From positions 19,304,678-19,368,677 of the forward strand of contig NC_092579.1 of NCBI RefSeq assembly GCF_037975245.1: 64,000 nt of DNA. The letters run 5' to 3'. Both the position numbers and the translations under genes were made by a program. Source of the DNA: Apostichopus japonicus (Eukaryota > Echinodermata > Holothuroidea > Aspidochirotida > Stichopodidae). The notes below the pieces were generated by a model, which saw only the letters and a program-made list of their open reading frames with translations, did no database searches and was not told the origin of the DNA. The first letter of the stretch is position 1, and the number at the start of each line of letters is the position of its first letter. This document shows, one piece after another, positions 1 through 11,841 of this stretch.

Positions 1-746
1 AATTCGTACCAATATATACAATACCGAACAGCCGAAAGCGACGGTGGAGCTAATAAAGGACTATGGGGTAGGTAAGGTATGCCCACCCTTCCACTTTGTG
101 CTAAGTTATGTTGTTTTTTACAACACTTGTGTCCTTGCTATACATCACCGTTTCATCGTCTTGGCATTTTAGAATATGTCCGCAATTTTTCAAGTTTGTA
201 CTTTATCCTAATTGGCTTCATTTTACAGTTCGGCTATATATAAAGAACAGAAGTTGATTGGTATAGAAAAGGATACAAAACTTACATATACTTCACAAAA
301 TCTCCATATATTCCTAACCATATGTACAATACGCACAATCTTTGGCTTCATTAAAAAAATAACATTAAAATGCGTCTTTACTATATATCATATAGGTATG
401 AGCTAAGATACACAATTTATCAGAATTCGCGGGTATTGCCAAGTGGAATATTTCATGTAATTTAATACGCACAGTTACACAATTGGTAGTATGTACTGTG
501 GTTTATGATAGGGACACTACAAAATAAAGCAATCTAATAGTTTTCCAATTTTAATCTCGAAAATTGCGGCTGTTATTAAGAACGTGGTGACAATAAACAA
601 GATCTTAAAAATTCAATATTTCGAATTTTAATCTTAAACTTCACCTTTTTGAGATTTAAATTAGAACATACAAAATGAAATGTTGAAATTGTGAAACTTC
701 GAGATTCAAAATCGATGAATTTCTAGTTTTTCATATATTTTCATAT
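1..746. other. No gene seen
   Basis: AT-rich sequence without a convincing coding exon or recognisable repeat. Open frames here are short and lack splice or protein-family support. Confidence 0.5.
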
Positions 747-1853
747 ATTCAAGGCAGGCGCGGCGGAACGGAAAAATTATTGGGGGGGCTATTGTGTGGA
801 GACTATCTAAGCGGAGCGCCACCATCGGTTGGCGCGGAGCGTACAAGAAAATTTGGGGTTTTTTCAAACCCCCAGATGGCCGGAAACGGCACTTCCCGAG
901 TGTTTTATGCTGCGAATACCTTGCCCTGAAATATGGGTCTCAAGTCTGCAATTTCTCAGATTGCACGTAAAAATCTGTAAAAACATTGTAATTTGTATAT
1001 TCCATGGTGTTTTAAGAGAGTAGCTATTACTCGTAGTGTACTCGCATAGACGTTTTTGAGTGTAGTAAGGGCAGTGGTGGAACCAGGGGTATTGGTCAGG
1101 GGGAGGGCAAGAATGGGCTGTAGGGGCGCTTCGACACTATCTAAGCGGAGCGCCACCACAGGTTGGCGCGGAGCGTACAGAACATTCTTCAGTAAAGATA
1201 CTCCCTAGATTGCAGGAAATGACCCTTTCCGGGGCCTCGCTAATTTGCAGATAAACGGAGAATAAATACGTGTCGTCGCCATTTTGTCGGAAAATTACAC
1301 CAACAGAATATGACAAATGTCAATAGGTATATGAGAGCGCAATAAAATAGTCAAAAATCGCGAATGAGTGAAAAGTAGTGAAAAGCTGAAAAGGGCACCA
1401 GCAGTCCATTTGAGTCCGTCAGGGGGGGGGGGCATCCGCCCCCTGACTGTATATAAGGACGCTCCGCCACTAAGTAAGGGGATGTTGGAGAACTGGCTGA
1501 AATGAGGCAAGTCATTGGCCTAACACGAAGTTGTGTTACGCTTACCGGTACTCACACTCACTGCTTCCACTTTTCACGAGGCGTGAAGACGCGGTTGGGG
1601 TGACAATGTGGTCTATAGCCAGGGGACGGGCCGAGGGTCCCCCAGCAATTACTAAAATTATTACACCTATAGAGTATACGTGTGCATCGGACAGATCGAC
1701 AAGTATGCATTGAAAAAATGGGCAGATGCACGTTTCGGAGCCTTGGTAAATATTGGGGGGGCTTATCATGCATTTGCCCCCTCAACTTTTTTATTGGGGG
1801 GGGCTGAGCCCCCCCCCCCAAGCCCCCCCGGTTCCGCCGCCACTGATTCAAGG
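747..1853. mobile_element. hAT-like non-autonomous transposon (family A), carrying a nested element
   Basis: The element body is 755-1845. The left end CAGGCGCGGCGGAACGG is the near-perfect inverted complement of the right end CCGGTTCCGCCGCCACTG. It is flanked by an exact 8-bp target duplication ATTCAAGG (747-754 and 1846-1853). Both ends match the element at 34517-35418. G-runs lie inside the left end and C-runs inside the right end. No transposase frame is present, so it is non-autonomous. An 8-bp duplication with CAG...CTG ends fits the hAT superfamily. A second element sits inside it at 1072-1472. The interior between 1481 and about 1600 differs from the 34.5-kb copy. Confidence 0.92.
1064..1480 (-). 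mobile_element. Nested hAT-like MITE (family B), inserted in the family A element
   Basis: The body is 1072-1472 with exact 8-bp target duplication AGTAAGGG (1064-1071 and 1473-1480). The sequence is the reverse complement of the elements at 30008-30382 and 60926-61305. The terminal repeat is CAGTGGCGGAGC-like. The right-hand terminal base has mutated, reading CCGCCACTA instead of CCGCCACTG. It carries one copy of the shared hairpin module near 1135-1225. It must be younger than its host element. Confidence 0.92.
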
Positions 1854-2008
1854 TCCTGTGTAAAACAATGAATAAACCCGAGTTAAAGTTAAGTCCTATT
1901 TCCCCCTACAAAGTGATTTTATCGAATCAACTTTTTCTAATTTACCTATTCTTTTTTTTTTGAAGTGTTAAGTTCTAAAACATGAGATCTCAAAATAAAG
2001 AATGTTTA

Positions 2009-2131
2009 GATGCAACTTACAAGGCCTAGTAAAGTGCCATTTCCGTCAATCTGTGAAGCATTTTGGGCAACAATTTCCTTCATACGCTACGCGCCAACTG
2101 ATGGTGGCGCTCCTCTTAAATAGTGTCATGA
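2009..2131 (+). mobile_element. Fragment of a transposon carrying the shared hairpin module
   Basis: This resembles the 3' parts of the elements at 27318-27581 and 28959-31071: 'GCAACTTACAAGGCCT', then the 'AAGTGCCATTTCC' block, then a diverged GCGCCAAC...GGTGGCGC hairpin near 2090-2112. No terminal repeats or target duplication could be placed, so it is an old or truncated copy. Confidence 0.7.
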
Positions 2132-3667
2132 TGGTCTATGAAGTAAGTATCTTGATTTAATATGTTTTTATGTTTCCGATAAAGTGAATTAACCCAGTGC
2201 TGTTCCCCAATGTGCCCAGTGAACGTACCCGACAGTGCATTTTAAATGTACTTACGATATGCCATATGTGTGCATGTTGTAGACATCTGCATAACGAGAT
2301 GATTTTATTCATGTCATGCACAGTTTTAAGAATGTTCCCGTTTTGGGTCAAGTTTCAAAAACTACGTAAAGATGAAAACTTTGTAACTTTTCCCTGTTTT
2401 ACTGGCCAGATACATAGTATGCGTTAAATCAGTCTTACTTTAAAATTTGCACATTAATTCCTGTATTACCGCAGCGTTGGGGTAACCGTAGGTATGGCCT
2501 ATCATCATTTGTATCCATTTACATAAGATACATAATGGGTTTTCTTTAATGTTAGTATAGGCTATTATGGATCCTAGCTGAATATTCACTTTCTTACAGC
2601 TAAAACAAGTAAATTATCTACTTACGAGCAATTGAATAAATGTTTTTGATATACATCGTTGCCACTATCGACACATTGTCTTGAAGATGTTGAAATTTAC
2701 AACATGGTGAAACAAGAAAAACACATATGCCAACATTTTTACAGGACCATGTGTTCTCTTGTCATGAACCATTAGAAACGACACACATGTTTCAATGACG
2801 AGGGAAACATGTTTGTTGGATGGGGACGAGGGCTGCTATTCGTGTAAGTATTTGAAGCGGATGGCTCGGCGACAAGGCACGTTTTATAATATATTATGAT
2901 TCGGTTTATTCTATTAATAGCTCTTTACGTCATCGTTCATGAGTTCAGTGTTATTTCTCGCCACGCTATTACTTTAGGACGACGTTGGTACTCTTGTATA
3001 TCTCTCAGCAGGTTCCGAATCTGAGACTGAAATTGAAAAAGAAAAGTGAAAAAGAACAAGAACAAGAACAAGAAAGATTGAATTTGAAACTTCTTCCTTT
3101 AAACTACCCCACTTCACTTTCCTATCGTATCATGATTATGAATGTATAACGGTATATAGTAGCATGTTTGTTTCTGTGTATAAGTATTTTTCCAAATTTA
3201 CTTCTTAGCTTATTCGGCCTGATCACAATAAATACTCCATGCAAACCATGTATAGGAAGGACAAGGGTGTCATGGTGTGGGGTTTGTTCTGAGAGAACAT
3301 TGTTCCCCTACCCCACAAAGTAAGGGGGCAAGATGTAACTTTCCATAACTCTTGAGAGTAAAAGTAGTGAAAAAAAAGGGTTTAACCTGTTAAGTTTTGC
3401 AGTTATACCGTTCAATTCTCGTTATTGTAAACCGGTTACACGGTCAATTTTTTTTCGGACGATTAATCGGTTATGGAAAACTGTTCAACCCCCCACCCAA
3501 ACCCCCACCCCCAATCCATATCCCCTGGATTTTTATTTTTTAACGTCCCTGCTTACGCACGAAATATGTAGAAAATCACTCCCGAAAATGTTCAACTTAA
3601 CAACAGTGCTGCACGCATCCATCAAACCATAAAATACATAATACATCAAACACCCTACACATCGGGT
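2132..3667. other. No gene seen
   Basis: No exon with convincing splice sites was found. A short run of AAGAAC repeats lies near 3055-3075 and C-rich tracts near 3490-3520. Confidence 0.45.
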
Positions 3668-3722
3668 ATTACAAATATATATATATATACATACATATAT
3701 ATATATACATATATATATAATT
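3668..3722. repeat. (AT)n/(ATAC)n microsatellite
   Basis: Alternating AT with interspersed ACAT. Open frames reading Tyr-Ile here are simple-repeat artefacts. Confidence 0.9.
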
Positions 3723-4846
3723 ATGATTAAGGGCATGATATTGCTAATGACTATACTTTTGATGATTTGTATGAGCTTTCACGAGGAAGGTGTGTGTGTG
3801 TGGGGGGGGGGGGGATTCACCCCTTCCTTGTTCCGCGCCTCATATGAAGTTACTTTGAATTGATGCGTTACTTACATGTTCCAATTACATTTGGATTTCT
3901 TGTTTCTCGAATGGTTTTTAAGAGAATTTGTCGAATATTGGTAGCTTCCCACTCGGCGCATTTCAGTTCAATCGTTTCTGAAATGTATAAAATTGGAATA
4001 CTTATAGCAAAATTGCCAAGATGTGACATCCCCCCCCCCCATCCCCGGCAGGCTAATTATTACAAAATTACCGTTACTGTATATAAATATGCAACGCGTA
4101 TAGATACCGTTCACCCTAAACATAAATTGTTCAAAATATAACACATGTTATATTTGCATCTAAGCACCCTCTATTTTACCCAAAATTTCTCAAATGAGAG
4201 AGGATACCCCCCTCCCCCCACCTCCGTTACAACCCTGGACGACTTAACATCTTGGCCTCCCCCTCCCCGATGTCACAGGCTCAGATCATACGGCATAAGA
4301 AACTGTACTTTACACCAAATTTAAATTATTGATTGCTAACTGATTGTTGATTAGAAGCTGTTTTTGGTGTATTTATATATTGCGTATTTAAATTCGTTTT
4401 CGTGTTTCATTTCAAATCATTTAAAAAAAAACAGTTTAAAAGTACGGTACTAAACAACTTAATTTTTAGAAAGAAAGAGAAATTCAGACATCCGTCGGTA
4501 TTTAAACACTTTCTCTTCGAAAGAAGAAAAATTCAGATATCCTCTTTGCCCCTTCCCAGGGACAACTTTCCACGATGCAAATATTCAAATTGTTTGGATA
4601 ATTTTCATAACCCCGCGAGCAGCATCTTACGACATCTCTTGGATCGATTCAAGTTTGTTTTTTCTCAATAGTGAAGGACCGATTTGTCTTCCTGTAGTTT
4701 GTTTATCTCAGCTCTATAGCAGATCATTATTTTTGTAGCAGTAATAACATGCCAGGTAAATATCCAAATCCCCTTACCGCACCCCTCTCTAGTACCTCCC
4801 CCTCACCCCTCACCACCCTCCTTAAGAACCCCTGCTATATACGTAC
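3723..4846. other. No gene seen; homopolymer G/C tracts
   Basis: This holds a GT/poly-G tract near 3790-3814 and C-rich tracts near 4030 and 4205-4270. The phrase 'TTGTTCCGCGCC' near 3828 resembles the end of a family A transposon, but no partner end was found. Confidence 0.4.
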
Positions 4847-5041
4847 CTTGAGTTTCATCTTTCAGATAAAGAAGCAGTGTGTCACCTTCAACCCTGCAAT
4901 CAGCAATTTCATTTATCGACCAATGTCGCAGACACTTCGGAGGATCCAGCAATCCAACTGAAAAGCTCGATCGCGTACAATGGAAAGATAAATATTGCTC
5001 TGTAGTTTGTATCCCTCTTCGAGGATTAACAATCCAGCTCT
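4847..5041 (-). CDS. Candidate internal exon of an unrecognised gene (exon Q)
   Basis: On the minus strand a good 3' splice site (pyrimidine-rich stretch ending TTTGCAG) precedes 5041, and a donor CAAG|GTACGT follows 4847. The exon is 195 nt and open in one frame. It starts and ends in phase 1, as is typical of extracellular-module exons. It would encode about 65 residues with three cysteines (in FHCTRSS, PKCLRHW and ADCRVEG) and ends LYLKDETQ. The next exon upstream on this strand would be 5738-5992, and joining the two keeps the frame. I do not recognise the family. The intron between them holds the large AACG repeat. No further exons could be fixed, so the gene is incomplete here or may be a decayed remnant. 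Confidence 0.5.
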
Positions 5042-5091
5042 CTGCAAATAAAACAGAGTGCATTATTGTCATTGAAATCAAAATACACGAA

Positions 5092-5490
5092 TAACGAACG
5101 AACGAAGGAACGAAGGAACGAACGAACGAAGGAACGAACGAAGGAACGAAGGAACGAACGAACGAAGGAACGAACGAACGAACGAACGAACGAACGAACG
5201 AACGAACGAACGAACGAACGAACGAACGAACGAACGAACGAACGAACGAACGAACGAACGAACGAACGAACGAACGAACGAACGAACGAACGAACGAACG
5301 AACGAACGAACGAACGAACGAACGAACGAACGAACGAACGAACGAACGAACGAACGAACGAACGAACGAACGAACGAACGAAAATTACGAAAAGAACGAA
5401 AATTACGAAAAGAACGAAAATTACGAAAATTACGAAAAGAACGAAAAGAACGAAAAGAACGAAAAGAACGAGAAGAACGAACGAAAAGAT
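5092..5490. repeat. (AACG)n tetranucleotide array, ~400 bp
   Basis: An almost uninterrupted AACG/CGTT repeat, with AAGG variants at the left edge and AAAATTACG/AAAAG variants at the right edge. It is open in frames on both strands (Asn-Glu-Arg-Thr on plus, Ser-Phe-Val-Arg on minus) only because the unit contains no stop codon. It lies in the intron between exons P and Q. Confidence 0.97.
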
Positions 5491-5737
5491 ATCGTAAAAA
5501 TATCTCCCAACTAACTCCACTCTCTAAAGCAATTTTCCCTTCATCCCTACTATGTTAGGTTACCCCATCCCTAGAATATAACGTTACCTTTTATACTCTC
5601 CTGCAATTTTAGCCCCAAAAATGTTCATTGTCATATCTCAGGTATAGAAATATGTGAACTACTCATTTGTATATGACCAATCAAATATTTGATTATTCAA
5701 TAGAATACTTCTAAGGTCAAATCTGATATTAATTTAC

Positions 5738-5992
5738 CACTTTGGAAGATATCGTCAAAAATCGAGCTCCATTCATCGAAGGTGCTCCCTTCCACGGCAC
5801 CTTGATTGTCGATATCTAAACCGAAAATCACGGTGTCGTCTTTTAACACTATTGCGAAGTAGCTGCTCTGTGTCACGTTGTTTTTCCGTATTTCACCTCT
5901 TTCTGTTCCGACAAAATTGTCCGAGTTGAGAGTGTAAGAAGTCTTCAGCACCCTCTCTGAATCGTTTTTGTATAACTTCAATTGGAACAGCC
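5738..5992 (-). CDS. Candidate internal exon of an unrecognised gene (exon P)
   Basis: On the minus strand a strong 3' splice site (TTCTCCCTTCAG) precedes 5992 and a donor AGTG|GTAAAT follows 5738. The 255-nt exon is phase 1 at both ends and encodes 85 residues, including SSYFAIVLKDDTVIFGLDI and STFDEWSSIFDDIFQS. It has one N-x-T glycosylation motif (NNVTQS) and no cysteine. It is in frame with exon Q, which argues that both belong to one transcript. If the donor is not used, the frame stays open to a stop at 5697. The phase-1 pattern suggests a secreted or surface protein, but this is inference and no family is recognised. Confidence 0.5.
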
Positions 5993-6466
5993 CTGAAGGG
6001 AGAACGAAACAGAGTAATACCGGTAAGACTTGACACAATCCTGCACCCCCCCCCCCCCCGCCCTCCAAAAAGTGGGTCTCCTGGGTGAAGAACTCAAATC
6101 CTTCAAAACACTTTCTCCGTTAAAAATGTTGTTTCAAAAGGCCGTTCAGGCAAGTATTCTAAACATTCTTTTTGTAAATTTACTTTGATTGAAGTCCCCT
6201 GCCGTTTTCTGGGTGGCTGATATTGATAATGCCTTGTTACACGGTACATGTAATGAGTAAGGTATATCGTGAGTTTTGTTGTACTTATAAACGTCCGGTT
6301 GTATATCAGTTAATTCATATGAATTGGGGATCGCCACTAAGGAATAGATAGCTCATTTGGTAGACCCTAGGATTGGTTGGATATCCCGTTTTATAGCCAA
6401 ATATTTCTCCTGACCTATTCAATGTTTTTCTTACATAGTTACCATGTCCGTTTCCACGACAATCAT

Positions 6467-6668
6467 TTTTATTCTGCAGTGCGTATAAGGCATTTTTGAT
6501 GGGTATTCTGCAGTGCATATAAGGCATTTTAGCCTGGGTATTCTACAGTGCATATAAGGCATTTTAGATGGGTATTCTGCAGGGCATATAAGGCATTTAA
6601 GATGGGTATTCTACAGGGCAGATGAGGAATTTTAGATGGGTTTTCTGCAGGGCATATGAGGCACTTTA
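6467..6668. repeat. ~34-bp minisatellite, about six copies
   Basis: The repeating block is TATTCTGCAGTGCATATAAG followed by GCATTTTAGATGGG, with copy-to-copy changes (CTGCAG/CTACAG, ATATAAG/AGATGAG). Each unit contains an ATATAAG string that looks like a TATA box, but nothing suggests promoter use. Confidence 0.9.
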
Positions 6669-8280
6669 AACCGGAGGAGCAAAGACGAAGACGATGAACG
6701 TAAAATTGTTTACAGTAAAAATAAGTTTACAAACAATGAAACAACACGCTGTGTTTATTTTTGGGGGGGGGGGGGGGGCTAAGCCAACAATTATTGCTTA
6801 TGGGATAAAAGACGAGTATATTGCAGAGTTTAACTACGACTTCCGACTGATTATTCCAAAAGGGCCGTAAACAGTACATAGGCCGGCCATTTAACCTATA
6901 CGTGACTGAACTGAACATCTTCATAAGTTCTTGATGGGCCTGACCAAAGATTAAAGAAGGGGACCATATGGATATCTAGATAAATAGGCAATGTGCCCTA
7001 AAGAGCCCGTTGGGGTCACGGATTGCACGTTTAGAGGCTTTCACGGCCTACGGCCAACTTCGGCAGTTGGGAGATTTTTTCTTGCTTTTTTGGTACTTGT
7101 CACCGGTCGAACCGGTCTAGTTACGTCACGGTTTAAATATGTGTTTATTATATAGTATACGACTAGTGTATAGTGTGCATTACAAACATCTCAAGTCTAG
7201 CTTTTGAATTGATGCAATATACTTTGTAATACGGTACGTTATAGACTCAAAATCATTTATTAAAACAATATTCGGCACAATTTTTCTACCAGGTCACCCA
7301 TTTTGGTATCTTTTTTTAAGGGTTTTAATGGTTTTCATTTTGAAGGCACCCACTACCTCCCCTCCCCCCCCCCTCTCCACCCATGAAAAGGGCCCTGGTC
7401 CTGGGTTAATTTGATCCAATGGAAAATTGGGCCCGGGCGTCGGATGAAAGTTTCTCTGGAGAAAAGTTTAGATACTACAGGCACAAATACCAAACGCTTA
7501 GATTTACAATTAAACAGATTAAAATTTGGATCTACAAATCTAACAGTGTGATCGGGTTCACTGAGAGCTGGTTGTGCAGCATATATTGGCCCAATGCAGT
7601 AGTCTAAACAACAACAAAGACCGACTTGAAACAGAATTATCTTAGCGACTCAAACATGTGACTCGGTTGTTTGTCCATATAGGCCTACGTATCCCGTCTT
7701 CAAGTATAACATGCTATCGGACAGAGTCATACCGTGTAGAACAGACAATTACTTATAAGAAAAAACTGTTCACTGTGTAAATCAGAAAGTATATATTTTT
7801 TCCCAGGGAAGCGATGTGACCTTTGACCGCGATCAACCATATCGACAATGAATGACGCAAGTACGTAGCCATGGCCAGCTTAATAATTATTTTGTTTGAA
7901 GAAAAATTACCCGCACATACACTATTTTTTTTTCTTTTTTTCTTTGAGATACCATATTCAATGTAAACTTACTTGTATTCGAATTTCCTTGAAATACAAC
8001 CCACCGCTGCAAAAAATAAGAAACAATAAAAGAATGGATTTATCAAATGAAATTTCAAAATTTTTAATAATAAGGAAGTAGTTTTCAATTTGCATTCTCA
8101 TTCGAAGTCGTAGAGAGAATGCAATCTTCCTGAGGGTACAAACTATATTACACATGCATAAAGGACGGAAAACAACTGCTTAACATATGACGTTGTATAG
8201 TAACAGAATTCATCTTCATTTACATTACCGGTACTGAACCGGAGAATTATTGCTGCCACTCAACAACAAATATGATTTTC
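6669..8280. other. No gene seen
   Basis: Contains a poly-G run near 6762-6778 and a C-rich tract near 7362-7380. No exon or structured repeat is convincing. Confidence 0.45.
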
Positions 8281-8356
8281 GATTTACCGAAAATACTTTC
8301 GACATACCGAAAATACTTTCGACATACCGAAAATACTTTCGACATACCGAAAATAT
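8281..8356. repeat. 20-bp tandem repeat, four copies
   Basis: The unit TACCGAAAATACTTTCGACA is repeated with almost no divergence. It contains TTTCG and CGAAA half-sites, so each unit is partly self-complementary. Confidence 0.9.
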
Positions 8357-9090
8357 CTCGAAATTATATACTATATTTGAAAAGAAATCGAAATTACGAG
8401 AATGAACTGATTGAAAAATACGACTACAAAAAGGTAGAAAAATTTCGAAATTACGTGAAGATTAAATTTTGTATACTTAAGGAACCTGCCACACAAGCTG
8501 ATCTGTGCTGCAATTGGTGTGCATGCTTACAAACGCCGGCTGAACTTGTTTAAAACTATAAGCCTTGTCAAATGTCAACTTTTTCTAAACTTCAACTGTT
8601 TTAATTTATTGGAACGTATTGTGCCTGTTTGAACTTTACTCTCAAACTGGAGTTGGAAGCCAGACAAACACATCCCTGCACAAACAGAAGACGGTACGCG
8701 TTTCGCGTAGGCGTGGCCAATCCGCAGCTTAAGAGCACGTCACGTGCATATATTTACTGCCCAAGAGTCGAAAACTCGAGCTCTCTATTAACCTTGTTTG
8801 AGTTGCTTTTTTGTTCTCGAAAATTGTTCGAAAGAAAAGAAAGAATTGTTGCTTGCCAAGTTGCCAGATTTCAAACTGTTGCAGTTTAGACCTGCATAAT
8901 TTAGTTTGTGGTTTCACTATATGACGTACTTCAGGAAAACTGAAGTTACTAGAATAACATATATTATTTAAAAAGAGAATAACATATATTATTTAATAAA
9001 AGAAAAGAAAAGAAAAGAAGACTCCAGACTCGATCTTACTAAGGCGGGCGAATTTTGCAATCCGTCGATACTGAAAAGCTAATATAATGC

Positions 9091-9095
<5 letters not shown>
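8357..9095. other. No gene seen
   Basis: Ordinary AT-rich sequence. A short direct repeat AATAACATATATTATTTA occurs twice around 8952-8996, followed by an AAAAG run. Confidence 0.45.

Positions 9096-9141
<46 letters not shown>
9096..9141. repeat. (TA)n microsatellite
   Basis: Uninterrupted TA dinucleotides followed directly by a G-rich tract. Confidence 0.95.
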
Positions 9142-9144
<3 letters not shown>

Positions 9145-9983
9145 CGGTGGGGGGGTGGTACGGGAGGGTGGGGTAGGTGTAGTACTGTTCAATCTTCTGC
9201 AACGTCCACAACTTAAGTAAATCAATATTGTTGTTCAGAAAATACGACGTAATTAAATGAATATCAAAAGTCGATTCCACAGTATTGTTATCGAAATTCG
9301 CTTCGGTTTTGATGTGTTTAAAAGCATGTGGTTGCGTTGTCCGCTGTTCCGAACAATCAAGTTTAGAGATTATTGCTTTCCTACACTGTAACGTCAGCCC
9401 AAATCTTGCATTCAATAATAGGATTGGTCTGTGTATGGTCACGTGTTCGACCCTAAACCAAGTGTTGCAAGATTGCATCTCCAGCCCAAATCTTTGGCAT
9501 TCAAATAAGGCTCGCTCTGTGTAATGGTGGTCAAAGAAACAGATATCTCATAATTCTTTAAGTAATGGTGATTCCTATCGTTTGGCTTATCGCAATGTGT
9601 TGATATTTATTAAAACTTAAGGGGTTGTAGTAGGCACTGTCGGATCCAAGGGGGGGGGGCCAAGGGGGGCCATGGCCCCCCCCAAAGGTGAGCCAAAAAA
9701 TGTTTCCGAACATCCGCTAAATCATATGATTGAAAATTTAAAAATCGAGAGGAATAGCAGTGGTAGACTAGTCTAAACCTGTTCGTTTTCTGGTTTAAAA
9801 CTAAATGCAGAGCTCCCAACTGACCCGCAACAATTCGCGGGAATTAGACCCGCATTCTAACACCCCAAACCCGCTGACCCGCACAAGCGTCCGAAAAAAC
9901 CGCATTGTAATTGTCAAGTATACATAAAATAATTTGCATCAATTTTTGACTTAGCAACCATCATTTCTTTAGCATTTAGCATA

Positions 9984-10351
9984 ATAGAGTACAGTGGCGT
10001 AGGAAGGTACTTTTGAGTGGGGGGCTGAAGACTGATGGCCGGCCTGGGGGAGGGGTCTAAGGAATTTTTTGCATTTCCAGGTGGCCTCAGATGCAATTTG
10101 GTGCAATATAGCACACTTCAACACCCACTCCATTTTGAAAACTTAATTTTGTATTTTCACCTGGCCTTAGATGCAATTTGGTGCTCCAAATGAGATTTTT
10201 TTCTCATTTGGAAATGAAAAAGGGGTTTTCTGACTTGCGAACCTGGGGGGGGGGGGGCGGAATGATACTTCCGCCCCTCCACATTTTTCACTGGGGGGGG
10301 GGGGGGCTGGCGCCCCCCAGCCCCCCCGGTTCCTACGCCCTTGATAGAGTA
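9984..10351 (+). mobile_element. Nested hAT-like MITE (family D), copy 1
   Basis: The body is 9992-10343 with exact target duplication ATAGAGTA (9984-9991 and 10344-10351). The ends CAGTGGCGTAGGAAGG and CCGGTTCCTACGCCCTTG are inverted repeats. It is nearly identical to the element at 41581-41938. Internally it has two copies of a 'GATGCAATTTGGTGC' phrase and poly-G/poly-C tracts next to the ends. Confidence 0.95.
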
Positions 10352-10685
10352 TAAAACCTCCTTTACAGCATCATTTGAACCTCAAATTAGCCTATATTTC
10401 TTTTCATTGGGGCGAGCAGCGAACATTTTCATGCCACGGGAAAGAATGAATTATCACCTACTATTCAATTTATTGATGTTACACACAAAAAAAATGCATA
10501 TTTCTCAGAAAATTTTGGGTGACAAAAGCCTTTCTAAGTGCCACCATTTTACATGTAGGCATCACCAGGATTCCAAAAAAATCAAAAGGGGGAAGGGGAC
10601 ACCCCCTCCCCTTATACCCTTCCCCCAGGACGGCGATTCGTGGCATGGACCAGCATTTGCCTTCTCAAGAGTTGGGAGCTATGTA

Positions 10686-11503
10686 AATGTATGCATGGGC
10701 GGCGATCCTGGGGGGGGGGGGGGGAAGGGGGATATATCCCCCCATGAAAATGGGTGGAGGGGATGTAATACACCATATCCCCCCCCCCCCACCAAATGCC
10801 AGGGATAAAAATATTTTCATGCCTACATTTATGTATCATCGTGAATGTACGGCTCTTTTTTAGCTTCATTTCTCGCCTACCATAAACGCAGTGCGATCTT
10901 TTCAAATAAACCGTCTTTATCTTTATCACGGTATTGATATAGTACATATATGCACCCTCATAGTATTCATATAGGCCCTATAGTAGGCCTACACACGTAC
11001 ATGTTCCCTCGAACAGCTGAGAATCTCATGTTACCAGGGTAATGCTTAATACACGTTTCACCTGGATGCCCTAGCAATCGGTACCTAGGAATGTAACTAT
11101 GTGTAATTGTGTATTGCATGTGTATAGGCCTATAATAGCTTGCATGAGGCCATTTTCTTCATCGAATAATATAAAAGAGCTCTCGAACATTCTAACGTAG
11201 CGCCTGAAACAAGATTGACAGGGGCAATTTTCCCAAAATAACACCCGAAATTTAAAAAAAAAAGTATTTTGGATCCTGATTATGAGATATTTCGGACATG
11301 ATATCCCTATTTTAAAGTTGGGTATATGCCGCTTGGAAACCTTGGGAAGTGCCGTTTCCGGCCATCTAGAGGGTTTGTAAATCCCCAAATTTTCTTGTAC
11401 GCTTCGCGCCAACTCATGGTGGCGCTACGCTTAGATAGTCAACAAGGTCATATCCCCCCCCCCCCCCCACTCCGAAGTACGGATCGCCGCCCATGAATGT
11501 ATG
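10686..11503 (+). mobile_element. Nested hAT-like element (family E)
   Basis: The body is 10694-11495 (802 bp) with terminal repeat CATGGGCGGCGATCC at the left and its perfect complement GGATCGCCGCCCATG at the right. Exact 8-bp target duplication AATGTATG lies at 10686-10693 and 11496-11503. It carries the shared hairpin module near 11336-11440. No coding capacity is seen. Confidence 0.95.
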
Positions 11504-11841
11504 AGCATGATTATTTACAGTTTAACACAATTTTGCAGTTACAGGCTGGTTGTAAGAAATTTATAACCTATGAGAAATAAAATTTCTTGAGAAATGTGAT
11601 CCCAACTTTGTTTTATAAATATTTTAGAAAATTACACCTGGGAAACATTTTTTTTAGAAGTAAATTAACATCACCATTGTACACTTTTGTCGCACCAAAT
11701 TGCATCTGAGGGCATTCAGCAATAGAAAATTTTCAAAAGGGGAGGGGGGCACCCCCTCTCCTTAGACCCCTCCCCCATATCACTCTAATGCCACTTTGGC
11801 CCCTCCCAAACAAAGGCCCTGGATCCGCCAGTGGTAGTAGG

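Larger units (their letters stand above)
9627..11841. mobile_element. hAT-like transposon (family C), host of two nested elements
   Basis: The body is 9635-11833. The left end CACTGTCGGATCCAAGG pairs with the right end CCCTGGATCCGCCAGTG as a terminal inverted repeat. Exact 8-bp target duplication GTAGTAGG lies at 9627-9634 and 11834-11841. Two younger elements (9992-10343 and 10694-11495), each with its own exact 8-bp duplication, lie inside. Without them the host is about 1.03 kb. No transposase is visible. Confidence 0.92.

Noticed and set aside
5026-5520. Long open frames of Ser-Phe-Val-Arg and Asn-Glu-Arg-Thr repeats on both strands
   Set aside because: They arise from the AACG tetranucleotide array, whose unit has no stop codon. 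There is no start, domain or splice context.
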